Below are positions 36,477-49,186 of a stretch of DNA of 64,000 nucleotides, one piece after another (position 1 is the stretch's first letter; each line of letters starts with the position of its first letter). The notes under the pieces are model-generated. The model had not been told where the DNA came from and searched no databases. It worked only from the letters and a program-made list of their open reading frames with translations. The stretch is taken from NCBI RefSeq assembly GCF_018991925.1, contig NW_024756914.1:10515488-10579487 (forward strand). The letters are read 5' to 3'. This DNA comes from Homarus americanus. Lineage: Eukaryota > Arthropoda > Malacostraca > Decapoda > Nephropidae. A program made the position numbers and the translations under genes.

Positions 36477-36659
36477 TCAGTACCTGATTGATTATGACGA
36501 GGCCATTAAAGTTAATACGCACTCCTCAGGATTTACGTAACTTCAATTTACTACGACCTTCAGGGATAATAAAACGAAAGAACTAAACAAAGAAAGATTG
36601 TAATACTATTATCATAATACTGTTTTATCAAAGATTATGCAAACTTTCTCCGCCTTTAC

Positions 36660-36850
36660 ATTCGCATGTTAATTACGTGGGGGGGGAGGGGGGGGTATGA
36701 GTGTAGTGGTGTTTCCTCATTATTACCCACTATTATACCTAACAATATTATAAATCTTTGGCTAATAATAGGGATGGAAAGATAAATACTGATAGGCAAA
36801 TTAGTTTTTTTATTATTATTTCATTTTGTGGGGGGGGGGGTGTAAGACGA
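36660..36850. repeat. Two poly-G tracts
   Basis: Runs of G at about 36679-36696 (one A inside) and 36831-36840 in an AT-rich intron. Other G runs are at 4801-4813, 20360-20369, 47804-47821 and 57376-57405. Confidence 0.8.
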
Positions 36851-37284
36851 GTGTTGTTTTTGGTGATCATTAAGTTGTTTTACAGTATTAGCTCACAAAA
36901 TAAGAAAATTTAGCAGAAAAATGTTTTTATTGTTGGTTTGAAGCTCAAACAACCATACATCACGGGTAGTTATTCTCCTTCAACTCGCGATAAAATAATA
37001 ACTAATCACAGTAATAACTTCCAGTTGTCACAGTTCACTAGGAGAGGGATTGAGCTGCACGATGAAAAAAAAATAACACTCTAGTTTAAAAAACAACGAT
37101 GTTATGGTTGTTTGAACTTAAAAACTTTAAATGCGTTATTCTCAGCTTTTTTAATTTGGTTCTTCATCCTCTTCTAACGAGGAGCGCCTCATTTAACTTT
37201 AAAATTTGCTTCAAATTTCCCTAATACCAATTGGAACACCATGCCATTAGGTAATCACAGCTAACCAACCCATGCATAAATGGC

Positions 37285-37390
37285 CAACAAATGGTGGTGA
37301 TGATGGTGATGACGATGGTGGTGGTGGTGATCATGGCGGTGGCGGTGGCGGTGACGGTGACGATGACGATGATGATGATGATGATGGTGG
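37285..37390. repeat. Imperfect GGTGAT trinucleotide-type microsatellite
   Basis: Mixed GGT, GAT, GGC and GAC triplets, ending in (GAT)n. Intronic. Confidence 0.9.
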
Positions 37391-37549
37391 CTTATTCTCC
37401 TAACTCAACATCCACATCAAATACAAATCTTTCTCCACCATAACTGTCATTCCATAAAGGTTTTTCTCAGCTTTACAAAGAACTGCATAAACACATTGAA
37501 GTTTTAGTGACACAAACACTGCCTATAGAATAAGTAAACTATTTCTTAC

Positions 37550-37668
37550 GTTTTACAGAGTTGATTGAAAGTATCATGATAGGCCTGAACAGTGAAGTAG
37601 ATGAGATTGTAGAAATCATCTCCTGGATAGTCGCTTAGGAACATCACTTCCATATCAGCTTTCCCCGT
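37550..37668 (-). CDS. GalT-like gene, coding exon 6
   Basis: The acceptor is TTTTCCTCCAG upstream of 37668 and the donor is AC|GTAAGA at 37549. It encodes TGKADMEVMFLSDYPGDDFY and a helix ending FNQLCK. It starts in phase 0 and leaves two bases of a Thr codon. Confidence 0.75.
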
Positions 37669-39272
37669 CTGGAGGAAAAAAAAATAACATCCCTTCAGAG
37701 AGAATACAAAGTTTACACTGGGTTAACCTGATGAAAACATTACTGTATGATACACTTAAGGTTTGGGGTGAGGGATGATTCAGAAGGCAGCAGTGGTCAT
37801 GAAGGAGTTGAGAGCATGGCATTAAGTGATTTTGGGGGAAGGATACATTAAAAGCAGTGAACGACAACATATAGAAGGAAGAGAGAGTACTGTCTGCAGT
37901 TGATTCTAAACATCCAAGATACATATGGGGAAAAGAAACTCAAAACACAGTAAGATGATACAACCTTCACACCCACTGATCTACTAACACAAAGGGAGTT
38001 AATATGCCCACATTAACCTGGCCCGTAAGCCACGCCCCTCGTCTATAGCTACAATTAGCTGATTGGTTCATAGAAAATGTTTGGGTGTCTGTGCATTTAT
38101 TCAAACTAAATGTGTTCACAATTGGTGAGCAGATCTGTTATTATCTAAAATAATGTTAAATAACTGGACTATCAAAATTCAAATGATTTCCAGGCATTGC
38201 CACTTCAGAGAGGATGTTAGAAAATTTTTAAATATTTATCATAAAAGGTCGATGTCAAAGACGAAACTCACTTTTGAATTAAATATTTTCATATTTCTTT
38301 GTTTTGTACCAAACATAAGGCAAACAGAAACAATTGATACTAAAAATATAGCACAATAGGCAATAAACTACAGTTTGTATGGCTGTATATATCCCAAATC
38401 ATTTACATAAGTCAGTATCCCTGTTTGAGTTAGGTCGTGCGGGTCGTGTTGTGTCCCTGTAACAAAGTGTGTTGGCACTCAGGCCTTTGTTGTTGAGTGG
38501 CGGAAACTGGACAGTGATTACAAAAGAGAACATAAGAATGGAGGAAACTGCAGCGGGCCTATTGGCCCATACTGGCCAGTCCCGTTTATACCCAATGTGT
38601 AAATCGATGTAGGATTTTTAACGTTATTCCCGATTGTATATTGAAAAACACACTCTACCGACTGGAGGAATAGCCCCAGCCTAGGCCAGGAGGCAAACAA
38701 TGGCAAAGTCATTGCCATATGACAAGGTTTATCTGGATTTTTTTTTAATGAGTTGTGTTCATGGCTGTGATTGACCATTCAAAGGCTGATCAGTATTGTG
38801 CCTTCAGTTAAGACAGTTCATAGTGACATCAGTGACCATGGAGGAGGTTGTAAATAATTTGAAGTGAAGAGCAAATTGGAGCAAGCAATCAGGCACCACT
38901 GCCGGCAGTAACCAAGTCATATTATTGGTTCCACAAAGAATTTCTTTCTTTTGTGTGTGTACTTTCTCATGGACTGAAACTGTGCCTACAATCCACCATT
39001 CACAGGGAGATACAGTGTACACAGTGATAGCACAAAGAGATATATTCGTTGATGAGAACTGGAATAAAAACATAAATAATAGTTAAAAAAAAAAAAAAAT
39101 AAAATAAAATAAAATAAAATAAAAAGGCGGGCTATCTCGAACTGCATTTTATTGCCGCCTCAAGGAAAGTTTCTATTATTTTTTTCTGTACAGTATTTTC
39201 TAAAGGACTGAGTGGGCATATGATCTGTCAGTCATAACAAGGTACAGTGTACATAGGGATAGCACATAGATA
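37669..39272. other. Intron 5 of GalT-like gene, left part
   Basis: No exon found. 38525-38720 (GAACATAAGAATGGAGGAAA; GGGCCTATTGGCCCATACTG) reads like the untranslated end of an interspersed element, but I have no second copy here. An (AAAAT)n tract lies at about 39096-39123. A roughly 40-base stretch (ACAGTGTACA...GATAGCACA) occurs near 39010 and again near 39245. Confidence 0.4.
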
Positions 39273-40007
39273 CAGTTGAACCTCGATTTACACGGTTCTC
39301 GTTTACGCGGTACCTTGCCAGAACCAGGATGCCCGATTTACGAGGTGAATTTACTCATTTACGCGGGTGAAGTATAATTTGTTTACTTACTGAAGATATT
39401 TGTTTTAGCTCATAAAATTCATACAAATTACCCGACCAGAATATAATTTACATTGCTGGAATTCTTATAAGATTGTGATTATTTTAAATATAAACATCAT
39501 GGAATTTGCATTAGACATACAAATTTTAGATCTAATGTAAGAATTTTGATTAGAAAGATCAAAATTTTTATCTTTTGTGCAAAATATATGACGTTTATAT
39601 TCAAAATATTCCTGGTCTTGCAAGGAATCCAGAAATGTCAATTATATTATCCTAACTTTAGTCTGAGGTATTATTTATTACTAAAAATGTAAGCCTACTG
39701 TTTTCACCCAAACATTTCTCAGAGAGGGAGGAGACAACAAGCGTGGGAAGAGGGGGGGAGGAGTTGAGTCCATTATTTGAATGGACATTAACCGGGCGAC
39801 TGTATTTCTTTTAATTATTAATTGTGTGTGCATACCATCATAAAATTAAGATGTTATTTTTACTACAACGTATTTATTATTTCGGAAAAAGTGGAGTTTA
39901 GGGGTCGGCCCAGTCTTTATTTCAATTAATCCCATATGTTCTGTTATTTCATTTACGCGTTTCTCGTTTTATGCGGTACTCCACGGGTTTAATTGACCAC
40001 GTAAATG
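39273..40007. mobile_element. Tigger MITE cut by a LINE insertion
   Basis: It starts CAGTTGAACCTCGATTTACA next to TA and has the usual sub-terminal block near its right end (GGGGTCGGCCCAGTC; CATATGTTCTGTT). Its right end is cut at CACGTAAATG, the sequence duplicated on each side of the LINE. The interior from about 39360 to 39690 matches 62030-62320. Confidence 0.75.
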
Positions 40008-40013
40008 CAGACT

Positions 40014-40571
40014 CCACAGTACTGCAGGGCGACGTCGGACGTACATTGTGTGGGGCTGAACAATTCAGCGTTTAGGACGATACAAGTTGTGGTAAGGCAT
40101 GAAGGCTGTTGCTGGTATTGCCCTGACTGCATAGTCAAAGTGAAAGAGGCGATTGCAAGCCATAGGGGAACAAGCTTCCTAGGGACGAAAATAGATGAAG
40201 TTGGATCCTTGCTGGTTGTCAAACTAAAACAAGTTGGGGAAGAGATCCTTGCTAAGACAGAGGAAGTAGCCGATAGAATGAATGGGGTAGCAAAGAGGAG
40301 TTATGCTCAGACCTTAGCAGGGCCACGGGAGGTGGCGGAGAGTAATGCAGGATCAGAACAGGTTCTACAACAGCTAGGGGCTCTGAAAAAGCGTGTTGAA
40401 GAGATGGCAACTAACGGACCTACTGTTAGGGGAGAGCAGGAACAACGGAAACGTCTCCAGCGCAGGAACAACGTAATACTTTATGAAGTCCCTGAGAGCC
40501 AGTTGGAGGAAGATGAGAGTAGGATAACACACGATAAGTTGCAGTTTGAGAAAATTTGTTCAGAGAAATGA
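40014..40571 (+). pseudogene. LINE ORF1 remnant
   Basis: It begins inside a PHD-like cysteine motif (HCVGLN...CCWYCPDC), followed by a charged coiled-coil-like region and RKRLQRRNNVILYEVPES, a signature of CR1-like ORF1 proteins. It ends at a TGA at 40569-40571. The N-terminus is missing. Confidence 0.75.
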
Positions 40572-40601
40572 GAGTTCAGTATTGCTTGATATGACTCATT
40601 T

Positions 40602-43323
40602 ATGAACCTTTCTCAAGGAACTTGCAAGAGGGGTGTGGTTATCTATGCTAGGCAAGACCTTAGAGCCAGCCAGGTGAGGGTACAGGGAGAGGATGTTTTT
40701 GAAGAGTCCAAGTGGTGTAAAATTAAATTAAAGGGAGGAGACTTACTTATTGTCGGGTGTATTTACAGATCCCCAAGCTGTGGCCCACTAAATCAAAGGG
40801 ACTTAAGAGCCTTAATAGACAATGCAGCAATGCTCAACCCTCGCCACCTCCTAATCATGGGAGACTTTAACTGTGGCGACATTGACTGGAGAAATGAGTT
40901 CACCCCAAATGACTTATATAACCCCGCTACTTTTTTTTATAGAAACTCCGAGAGATAATTTTCTGTTCCATCATGTTAAAGACCCGACACATTACAGAGG
41001 GGAGCAAACACCCAAGCCACTAGATCTCATCATAACAAACGGGGAGGGTATGGTGGCCAAACTGGAACATCTAGCCCCAGTTGGCACCAGCCACCATTTA
41101 GTGTTGTCATTCAGATTTAACTGTTACTTAATTCACGACAAAACCAGGCCAAGGTGCAAATATTACAAGGGAAATTATGACGGGATGAGAGAGATGAGGG
41201 GTATCCACTGGACTGACTCACAAAGGCACAAGAACGCAGACACTACGCTGAATATCATAGCCAGTAAAGTGAACCATTTGATTGAGAAATATATACCTAA
41301 GACCAAACCCAGTACCTCTAGGAGTACGAGGAGACCCCTACACGTGAACCTTGCGGCAGTCGGCAAAGTTAAGAAGAAAACCCAGAAATTCAAGGCATGG
41401 GTTAGGTCAAACGATGAACAGAACAGGAGGATGTATGCAAGAGCCAAGAACCAAGCAAAGTCAGAGTGTTGAGGGGCCGAAATGGAGTTCCAGAGGCTGG
41501 TTGCAAGCGAGGTCAAGTCAAACCCAAAAGCATTTTACCGCTATGCAAAGTCGAAATTAAAAATGCGAGTTGGAGTATCAGACCTGAGGCTTGAAGATGA
41601 TAGTTACGCAGATTCTGGATTCTGACCAGGACAAAGTTGAGGCATTGAACAGTTTCTTTTCCTCGGTGTTCACAAGAGAGGATGCAATTAATCTTCCTGC
41701 TTTTGAGGACAGATTGTTTGACACAGCACTGACCCACATTGTGTTCACAGAAGAGGGCATTAGAAATAAACTGTCAGAGCTAAAGGTTCATAAGAGTCCC
41801 CGCCCTGACATGGTGCATCCTAGAGTGTTAAGAGAGTTGTGCTACGAGCTTGTTGAGCTCCTGAAGATCTTGTTCTGTAAATGCCTGGTTGAACATAAGG
41901 TCCCCAGTGATTGGAAAGTGGCTTATGTGAATACTATCTTCAAGAAGGGCGATCGTCACTCCACGAACTATAGACAGGTGAGCCTGACCAGCATAATATG
42001 TAAAGTACTTGAGAGTATTATCAGAGATGCCGCGATGGAACATCTACTATGAAACAACCTTGTAAAGGATTGCCAACACGGTTTTATACTGGGACGCTCC
42101 TGCTTAACACAATCACTCGAAGTACTGGATGTCTGGACCCCAATTCTGGAACGGGGTGGCAATATCAACACTATATAACTAGAATTTGCCAAGGCTTTCG
42201 ACAGCATACCCCATGAAAGGCTGAAAATTAAACTGGAAGTGTACGGGATTCGGGGAAATGTCCTAGCGTGGATCGGAGACTTTCTCCATGACTGCAAGCA
42301 GTGTGTCGTGATTAATGGCACGAAATCATCATCTGTACCTGTCACAAGCAGGGTACCACAGGGCAGTGTATTGGGCCTGCTGTTGTTTGTTTGCTTTATA
42401 AATGACATGCCTGACGCTCTACATTCCTCCATACAAATGTTTGCAGACGATGCCAAGTTATTTTGGGAAAGTAAGAACCAAACAGACTGTGAAGAGCTGC
42501 AGAAAGATCTCTGTGACCTTCAAGAATGGTCGAAGAAATGGCTGCTGAGATTCATTGTCAAAGTGAAAGAGGCTGCACCTGGGTCGTACCAACAGTAAGG
42601 AGGTATATCACGTGTCCCAACGGGACGAAGAAACTGCACTAGTTTAGACTGAATGTGAGAAGAGTCTAGGTGTGTATGTTGACAATGAGCTGAAGTTCTC
42701 GGGCCATTGTGAGGAGAAGGTGAATCGGGCAACTAAATTATTGGGTCTCATAAGGTCGTTCCAATATCTAGACGGCCCGTCCCTCGTAACGATCTTCATG
42801 AGTGAAGTGCTTCCCCATCTGGAGTACTGTCCCCCCGTCTGGTCCCCGAGTTATGCTAGGGACTGTCAGTTGGTTGAAGATGTTCAAAGGAGGGCCACCA
42901 GACTGGTGCCCTGCCCTTCGGCACCTCAGCTACCCTGAGAGATTAGAGTGCCTGAAATTGCCTAGCTTATACTACATATGGGCAAGGGGGGACCTAATTG
43001 AGGTGTATAAACATCTCAAAGGGCACTACTCAGTCGAGTGTCCTTACCTGGAGCTGGCGGACGCTCGCCCCACAAGGTGTCACAGCTCAAGGTTGAAGAA
43101 GCCACAAATCCAGAAAACTGTGAGGGCAAACTTTTTCGGAGTGAGAATTGTGAACTCTTGGAACAACCTGCCAGAGAGTGTTGTGACGGCACCAAGTGTG
43201 AGCTGTTTCAAGACTAGACTTGACCAACACTGGAGCGGGTTCAGGTACATTCAGGAGCCGGTGCATGCCCAGTACTTGCCAACAGTGCGTAACAGAGACG
43301 TGACCGACCACCCAAGCAGCTAA
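40602..43323 (+). pseudogene. LINE ORF2 pseudogene (endonuclease and reverse transcriptase)
   Basis: Endonuclease: VVIYARQDL, LLIVGCIYRSPSCGP, HLLIMGDFNCGDIDW (metal-binding motif) and, after a frameshift near 40930, DPTHYR...LDLIITN and GTSHHLVLSF. Reverse transcriptase: SDWKVAYVNTIFKKGDRH, NYRQVSLTSIICKVLES, then a stop at 42050, QHGFILGRSC, another stop near 42178, LEFAKAFDSIPHERL, VPQGSVLGLLLFVCFINDMP and MFADDAKLF. After further frameshifts comes the CR1-type tail (YLDGPSLVTIFMSEVLPHLE and RRATRLVP; GDLIEVYKHLKG; FFGVRIVNSWNNLPESVV). The several stops and frameshifts mean it is dead. Confidence 0.85.
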
Positions 43324-43390
43324 TGAGCCGACCAGTGGTGAAGAGGACGTAAAGATACTACATACTCTACATGAAAAGTTCACGTAAATG

Positions 43391-45117
43391 AGTGTAGGTA
43401 GCGAGGTGCACCACACTCATTCAGACTGACCTCGCAAATTTGTGACTCAGTAGTCCGTTTTTCCGCAAATCCATGCATTTTCATGAGCGTTTCCCAATTA
43501 CTATACCGTGTTTATAGCTTGTCCGTACTCGTTTGAGAAAAATAAACATAAACTTGTTTTGAAATTTAAACACTCATGGACTTTTTTGACATTTATTCCA
43601 CTCTATATAAATGATGTGGATTAGAAATAAAGAAAATACAAAATAAATCTATAAAATATGAAAAATGAGAAGCATAAGTGTGTGTGTGGAGCCAAGCTGC
43701 ACTCCACCCCCCAATAAACGTCATGGCAGTGCAGCAGCCACACGTCTCTGAGTCAGCTGGGTGACTGCCTGGTTGAATTGTCACGTAGCCCAGAGGATGG
43801 TTTGAGTGTGGAAGGAACTACTTTTAGTACATGAAACAGCGTATGTGCTATTGTAACAATTTAATATTTATCATAGTAATTTTTTTAATTTTTGATGCAC
43901 AATATGCAACTTGAAATGTGTTCAAATTAGGCTAAGCTTGTGCTCACTAAATCATTTAACTCCTGAACCATTGTTTAGAAAGAACTGTCCAATAAATATG
44001 GCACTGGCATCTAAGTTTGAAACAATAAAGATTTATTCTGTACAATCGCAAATGATTAGCAAATATTCCTGTTTTTAATGCTTATTTTGCAAATCTGCGC
44101 CTTTCGGAAATTCGACCATGGGACTCAGACTAGACAAATGCTGCACGACACCCACACACAGATGTGATCTGCACATAAGAACATACAAATAATCCAGACT
44201 GATGTTGGATTTTTGGAATTTTTAAAATATTTCTGGTGAATAGAGGAGCAGTTTGAAACACTTCAGAGAGTCCGAAAAAAGTAAATTCCGGTGTATCAAG
44301 GTTTTAAAGTTAAGTGCCGTAGTTCTGGATTACATAAACAGCTCCTATCCTTCTCATAATTTCACCTGGGTTATGTCCATACACCAACACAGAGACAGAC
44401 AGGCCCCAGGCTGGCTGTGACCTCACTGTGTCAACAAAAAACCAGGAGTTTAATGCCACACAATAACTCATCTGGGGTTGAGTTGGGGATTTTTGGGTAT
44501 GTGAAAATTTATTACTTGGCAATAATGTTTTATTAATCTGGTACCAAATGAACCTAAATTATATGGGAATTATGGTGAAACTACATAATGTTGTATTAAT
44601 GGAGTGAGAGGGTGCACTTGGCTCTAGAATGGGGAGGGAGGGAGGGGCACTATACCTCCCACACCACTTCACTAACTACTACAGTATTAATATTTCTTAT
44701 TTTATAGTTTTATATTATATTATATAGTTTTATATTATATTTTCTTTATTTCTAAGTCACACTGGAGCACTGAAGTGATATTCATATTATATCTTCTTAT
44801 ATTTTCAAGGCAAATTAGAGCCATGAAATAATTCTCCACAACTTTCGTGGATCCTTATGAAAAAACACTGTGGCAGTCGGTGGTTAGTAATGGAGGTACT
44901 GTACCTGCCAGTTTAATTATGTGAATTTGTATTTCATGAATTCTTGAGACTCCACTGTACTGTATTCCTGTTTGTATATACTGTACATAATTATAGTACA
45001 GGTACTGTATAGTAATGTATAATGATAAAATCAATTTAAGAAATAAACTAAACTTAAACTTGTGTCCTCCAAAAATTGTTAACAGTACACAAAAGACTAC
45101 AACGATATATTACTTAC
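43391..45117. other. Intron 5 of GalT-like gene, right part
   Basis: No exon. A possible Tigger-like element spans roughly 43448 (CAGTAGTCCGTTTTTCCGC) to 44132 (AATTCGACCATGGGACTCAG...), but the ends pair poorly. 43590-43680 resembles 47600-47690 (AAATAAAGAAAATA...). Otherwise unidentified. Confidence 0.3.
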
Positions 45118-45352
45118 TATGGTGGCGAGAGCAACAGCGTCTCCATATTGTACTGCAAGTCCTAAAGCTGCGTGAACATCCAGCATGGCTCCAAAGTAGT
45201 TCTCTCCCTCGGCAAGGTAATATCGTTGAGAAGCCGAGCGAACGAGTTCCATGAAGCCGTGATAGTGATCAGGAGACATCATCACATGAAGGTGTGGATG
45301 GATCTGTGAGGCTCCAGCATGTAACAGTGTGTCCCAGGCAAGGTTGGGGTAG
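45118..45352 (-). CDS. GalT-like gene, coding exon 5 with HPHLH motif
   Basis: The acceptor is CTGTCTTTAACAG ending at 45353 and the donor is ATA|GTAAGT at 45117. It encodes YPNLAWDTLLHAGASQIHPH then LHVMMSPDHYHGF and a helical stretch. GASQ-HPH-x is the GalT catalytic signature; here the third position of the triad is His (H284, H286, H288 of the joined protein), giving the HxHxH form seen in Hint/Fhit-type HIT proteins. An alternative acceptor 18 bases upstream (TTAAG) gives the wrong phase. Confidence 0.85.
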
Positions 45353-46420
45353 CTGTTAAAGACAGTTTCCTTAATAACACACAAAAGACAACTACACTTG
45401 CTATGACTTTGTGTAGTACAGTACAGTACAGCACAGCACGGCACGTCATGGCACGGTACAGGTACAGTACAGTACGGCAATTATCTTATTGACTTTCATT
45501 ATATAATTAAGAGAAATGTTCCAACAAAACTTTTTGCCCTATAACTTACTTAAAATGATACAGTATCTATATTTTTAAACACAAGTGTCATGGGAATTAA
45601 GTGTCAAATTATAAAATAATACTAATAAGGGCACACAAGTTTAATTGTTGAAATTTATAAAAAAACTTCCAAGAGTAGTTACAAATTATCTTTGTATAGT
45701 ACTGTATGTTAACACAGTACAGTACGGTATTTACAGAAAGGCTTCACCACTAACCCCACATGTTTTTCATTCCACAGTGAGACACCAACTAATGTTTCTG
45801 TGCGTACATTATCACATATACCTTTGAGTATTATTTTTAGAATGGGTTAATATTGAGTGCTACAGTACAAGTACTCATTTAACATTTGGTATTTACAGTT
45901 ACAAACAAAAGTCCTGTCCTACTGCCAGCCACAATGTGAAGCACCTGAGGTTCAGTAAGTTAAGCCCCAGAAGTTAGTGTCTTTTGGAACCAATACAGTA
46001 GATGGGGCACAGCGTGTGGGGGAAAATGACGGGACAAATCATCAGATCCTTATCGTGTTAAGATTGAGATGTTGTTTTTGGTTATCACAATAATAAGGAT
46101 GAAAATATGAGTCATGACACTCTCCTATATGGACAACAAAGAACAAATACTACGAGGTCGTAACGGCAGTAGAATTAATTGTACGGCAGAATCCCGGTTA
46201 CCCGACACCTACGGGGATTGAGAGGTGCCGGGTAGAGAGATTTTCCGGTTAGATGAAACTCATTCTTAGCAGAGGCAGATCCAGGAATATCATGAGGGGG
46301 TCCAAGAAGTTGTGGGTAGGGGAACATGGCAAGCACTAAATAAGTGGCATCATCTTCACACAAAACAAACTCGCACACAAACCAAAGAACAGAATTTATC
46401 GGTGCTGCACATTTCAAATA
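45353..46420. other. Intron 4 of GalT-like gene, left part
   Basis: TACAG-rich tract at about 45417-45478 with CACAG and CACGG variants. At 46188 a CAGAATCCCGGTTACCCGAC sequence looks like another transposon end without a clear partner. No exon. Confidence 0.35.
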
Positions 46421-47338
46421 CGGGAAGTCCTCGTATAACGTCGCCCAGCTCAACGTTGTTTTGGTACGAGTCGCTACTCTTTAGATGCCAATAATTCGTT
46501 TAACGTCCCAACGACTCAATATAGTGTGGTTTACATCATCACTGTTTTCCCATAAGAATGCATGTAAATGGTACAGGTTAAAGGAATTGACTTAACAGAA
46601 TGTAACTTACATTGCTGGATCCTTATAAGATAGTGATTAATTTGAATATAAACATGCTATAGTTTGCACAAGACCTAAACATTTTAATAATTATTTAATA
46701 CATTTGAGTACAGTACAGGTTTGCTCTTAGGAAAATATGTATTTAGGATGGTGTGTGCATGTAAATGAGTAAAAAGAAATGAAGAAAGTTACTATATCTA
46801 CCAAAAAAAAAAAAAAAATTGAAAAACATGTACAGTACTTGAATGTACTTATGGGGCTAAAATTTTTATCTCTACAAAATATATGTCTTTATTCATATTA
46901 TCTGGTGTCTAGCAAGGATTCCACCAGTGCAATTTATATTCTGTTAACTTTAGTCTGTGCCATTTAATAAGATAAAATCTTTAAGCCCAAAACCACGTTC
47001 AATCTTGCCGGATGTCAGAGGGGGAGGTGATTTGTTATGACAGCAGCAGCAGGGAAGGTTACCTAGTGTGTGTGTATCAGTCACACAGAGGGAGTTTTAA
47101 CATTATAAAATGTCAATGAATGTGACTATAGTAATGCATACAAGCACCTCACCAGGCATCACAAAAGGCGCTTTGAATTTATGTATATGTAATGTATTTC
47201 ACGGGTCAAAGAGAGGCTCGGGAACGTAACTCCCGTATTTTATCTGTTTCTTATGGGGAAAATTGATCCACTTAACGTTGTTTCGCATGACGTCGCATTT
47301 TCGGGAACGTGACCCCGACATCAAGCGAGGACTTACTA
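46421..47338. mobile_element. MITE, family D, longer copy
   Basis: Left GGGAAGTCCTCGTATAACGTCG-type end and right GACATCAAGCGAGGACTTAC end match the 17396 element; the outermost bases have decayed (CGG and CTA instead of CAG and CTG). It is 918 bp because it holds an internal block (about 46600-46985) also found in the 39273 and 61918 elements. Confidence 0.72.
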
Positions 47339-47832
47339 CTACTTTGTTATCTTCGGTGCTTGTAAGTGTAAAGGCTGTACTGTGTATGATAAAAGACAAC
47401 TTGTGCATATACAAATCTATTTCAAATGGTGGAATACATATACAGTACGCGATGCAGTATTACCTTTTTATATCGAACCTCTATACCAAACGGCTCGGAA
47501 GATTCCGGAAGTACCTCTCTATATTATACGGTACGGTACCGTATAAAGAACCTTCGACCAAACCCCTCCTCATATATAATACTGCGATACAATCCTCTGA
47601 TGTGATTTACAAATAAAGAAAATATACAGAAATATAAAACTATAAAATAAGAAAATGACAAGTGGCAAATTAATTCAGTGTGGGAGAGGAGGTAGGCAAG
47701 GCAGGTTGCTGGCTGGACAAAGCAGAAAATTCCTCCTCTGGTCCCTTGTAACAACAGTATACAATTTGGCCACAATTCCCATATTACCCTCATAGATGTA
47801 CTGGGGGGGGATGGGGGGGGGGATTGCTTCCC

Positions 47833-48030
47833 GTTGAGCAAATAAACTGTTCCAAATAAACCCTTTTTTAACAATAAGAAAAGATAAAATAATAGCAAAT
47901 AAAATAAATAAAAATAATAGCACCACAAATTGGATGGTAAGCTCATCATGAATGTATATAAAAATATTAATTATCTGGTACTCCAACAACACTGTACAGT
48001 ACCTTGGTATGTTTCGTTCACAGTTAACCC
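47833..48030. repeat. Direct repeat, first copy
   Basis: About 200 bases (TGAGCAAATAAACTGTTCCA... to ...CAACAACACTGTACAG) recur in the same orientation at 48573-48775, about 80-85% alike by eye. G-rich runs lie just upstream at 47804-47821. Confidence 0.7.
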
Positions 48031-48572
48031 ACCCCACTCCAGCTAATTTCAGAGAACCACACTGGATTTTGTTCAAATTTCATACAAATGTACTATACTC
48101 TTTTACATGAAGGATCTGTGTTCATTATTGAAAATTTTGGGTACAGTAATGTAATGAAGTGTTAATTAATGACCCTTGCAATAAAAAAATGCCTTTAAAA
48201 TATTTAAAACATCAATCATGCTGTTCCTGTAACTTTTAAAGCCCTCTTATATATACAGTATATTTATATTTTCTCAACAATATAAAGTAACTTTACCATT
48301 TCAGAACCCTAGTTTCCATTTTCCAGAAAATTCTGGCTTTGGGAACAATTTTCTGAGGAGAACATTTTGCGGAAGATTCCAAGAAATTTTTCCCGATACC
48401 TGGAAAATTCCGGGGATGGGGGATATTATTCCGGGTTCAAGAGTCGTCTCGTTACCCGAAAATCCCTCACTCCCGGGAGAGCTCTGCACCAATTGTTCCG
48501 GCTAACGGAGACATCACCGTATTTTGTCATAGGCATACCAAAGAGGGCTATGGGAGAGACCACCCTTCCTTG

Positions 48573-48775
48573 AGCTAATAAATTATTCCAAATAAACCAT
48601 TTTAATAATAAAAAAAAAGAACAAAAATAACACTAATGAAAGAAATAAAAATAATAGCATCACTAATTGAACGGTAACCTCATCATAAACGTACAGAAAA
48701 ATATTACAATATTGTTGTAATTCTCTTGTATTTCAACAACACTGTGCCTCAGTTTGTTTTGTTCAAATTTTTGGG
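48573..48775. repeat. Direct repeat, second copy
   Basis: Starts TTGAGCTAATAAATTATTCC, matching 47833 onward. The 500 bases between the copies hold palindromic GGAAAATTCC-type sequence (48320-48420) but no ORF of note. Confidence 0.7.
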
Positions 48776-49186
48776 TAGGTCACTGATTACAGGTAGTTAG
48801 GCTCATTTGGTGCCACATTATTTAATAAAACATTGTCATAAAATAATCAGTTCTCTCTCTCAAAAAAAAAAAAAAAAAAATCCTACACAACCTCAGATGA
48901 GTTATTATATGGTACAGTATTAAACTTGTGGCATTGTGTTTACATAGACCAACAGCTGACCAAGCACCCAGCTAGCTAGCCAGGGAAGGAGCTGTTTACG
49001 TAATATAGAACTTTTTTTGGTATAATATCCTTGTGTTATTGTATTTTTTTATATATCATTTATGATATTTACTATCTATTAAAGTCTTATGTTACCAAAC
49101 TATGTTTTATATAACAAAAAATCCAGTATTGTGACAATTTATCTGCACTAAAAATATCAAACTTTACCATATACTGTACAATGCAA

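Larger units (their letters stand above)
40008..43380 (+). mobile_element. 5'-truncated, broken CR1-like LINE
   Basis: Non-LTR retrotransposon lying antisense in an intron of the GalT-like gene. It contains the end of ORF1, an AP-type endonuclease, a reverse transcriptase with FADD, and the CR1-type C-terminal region, in that order. It is flanked by perfect 10-base repeats CACGTAAATG (39998-40007 and 43381-43390), which I take as the target duplication. The 5' end starts within ORF1, as expected for incomplete reverse transcription. Confidence 0.82.
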
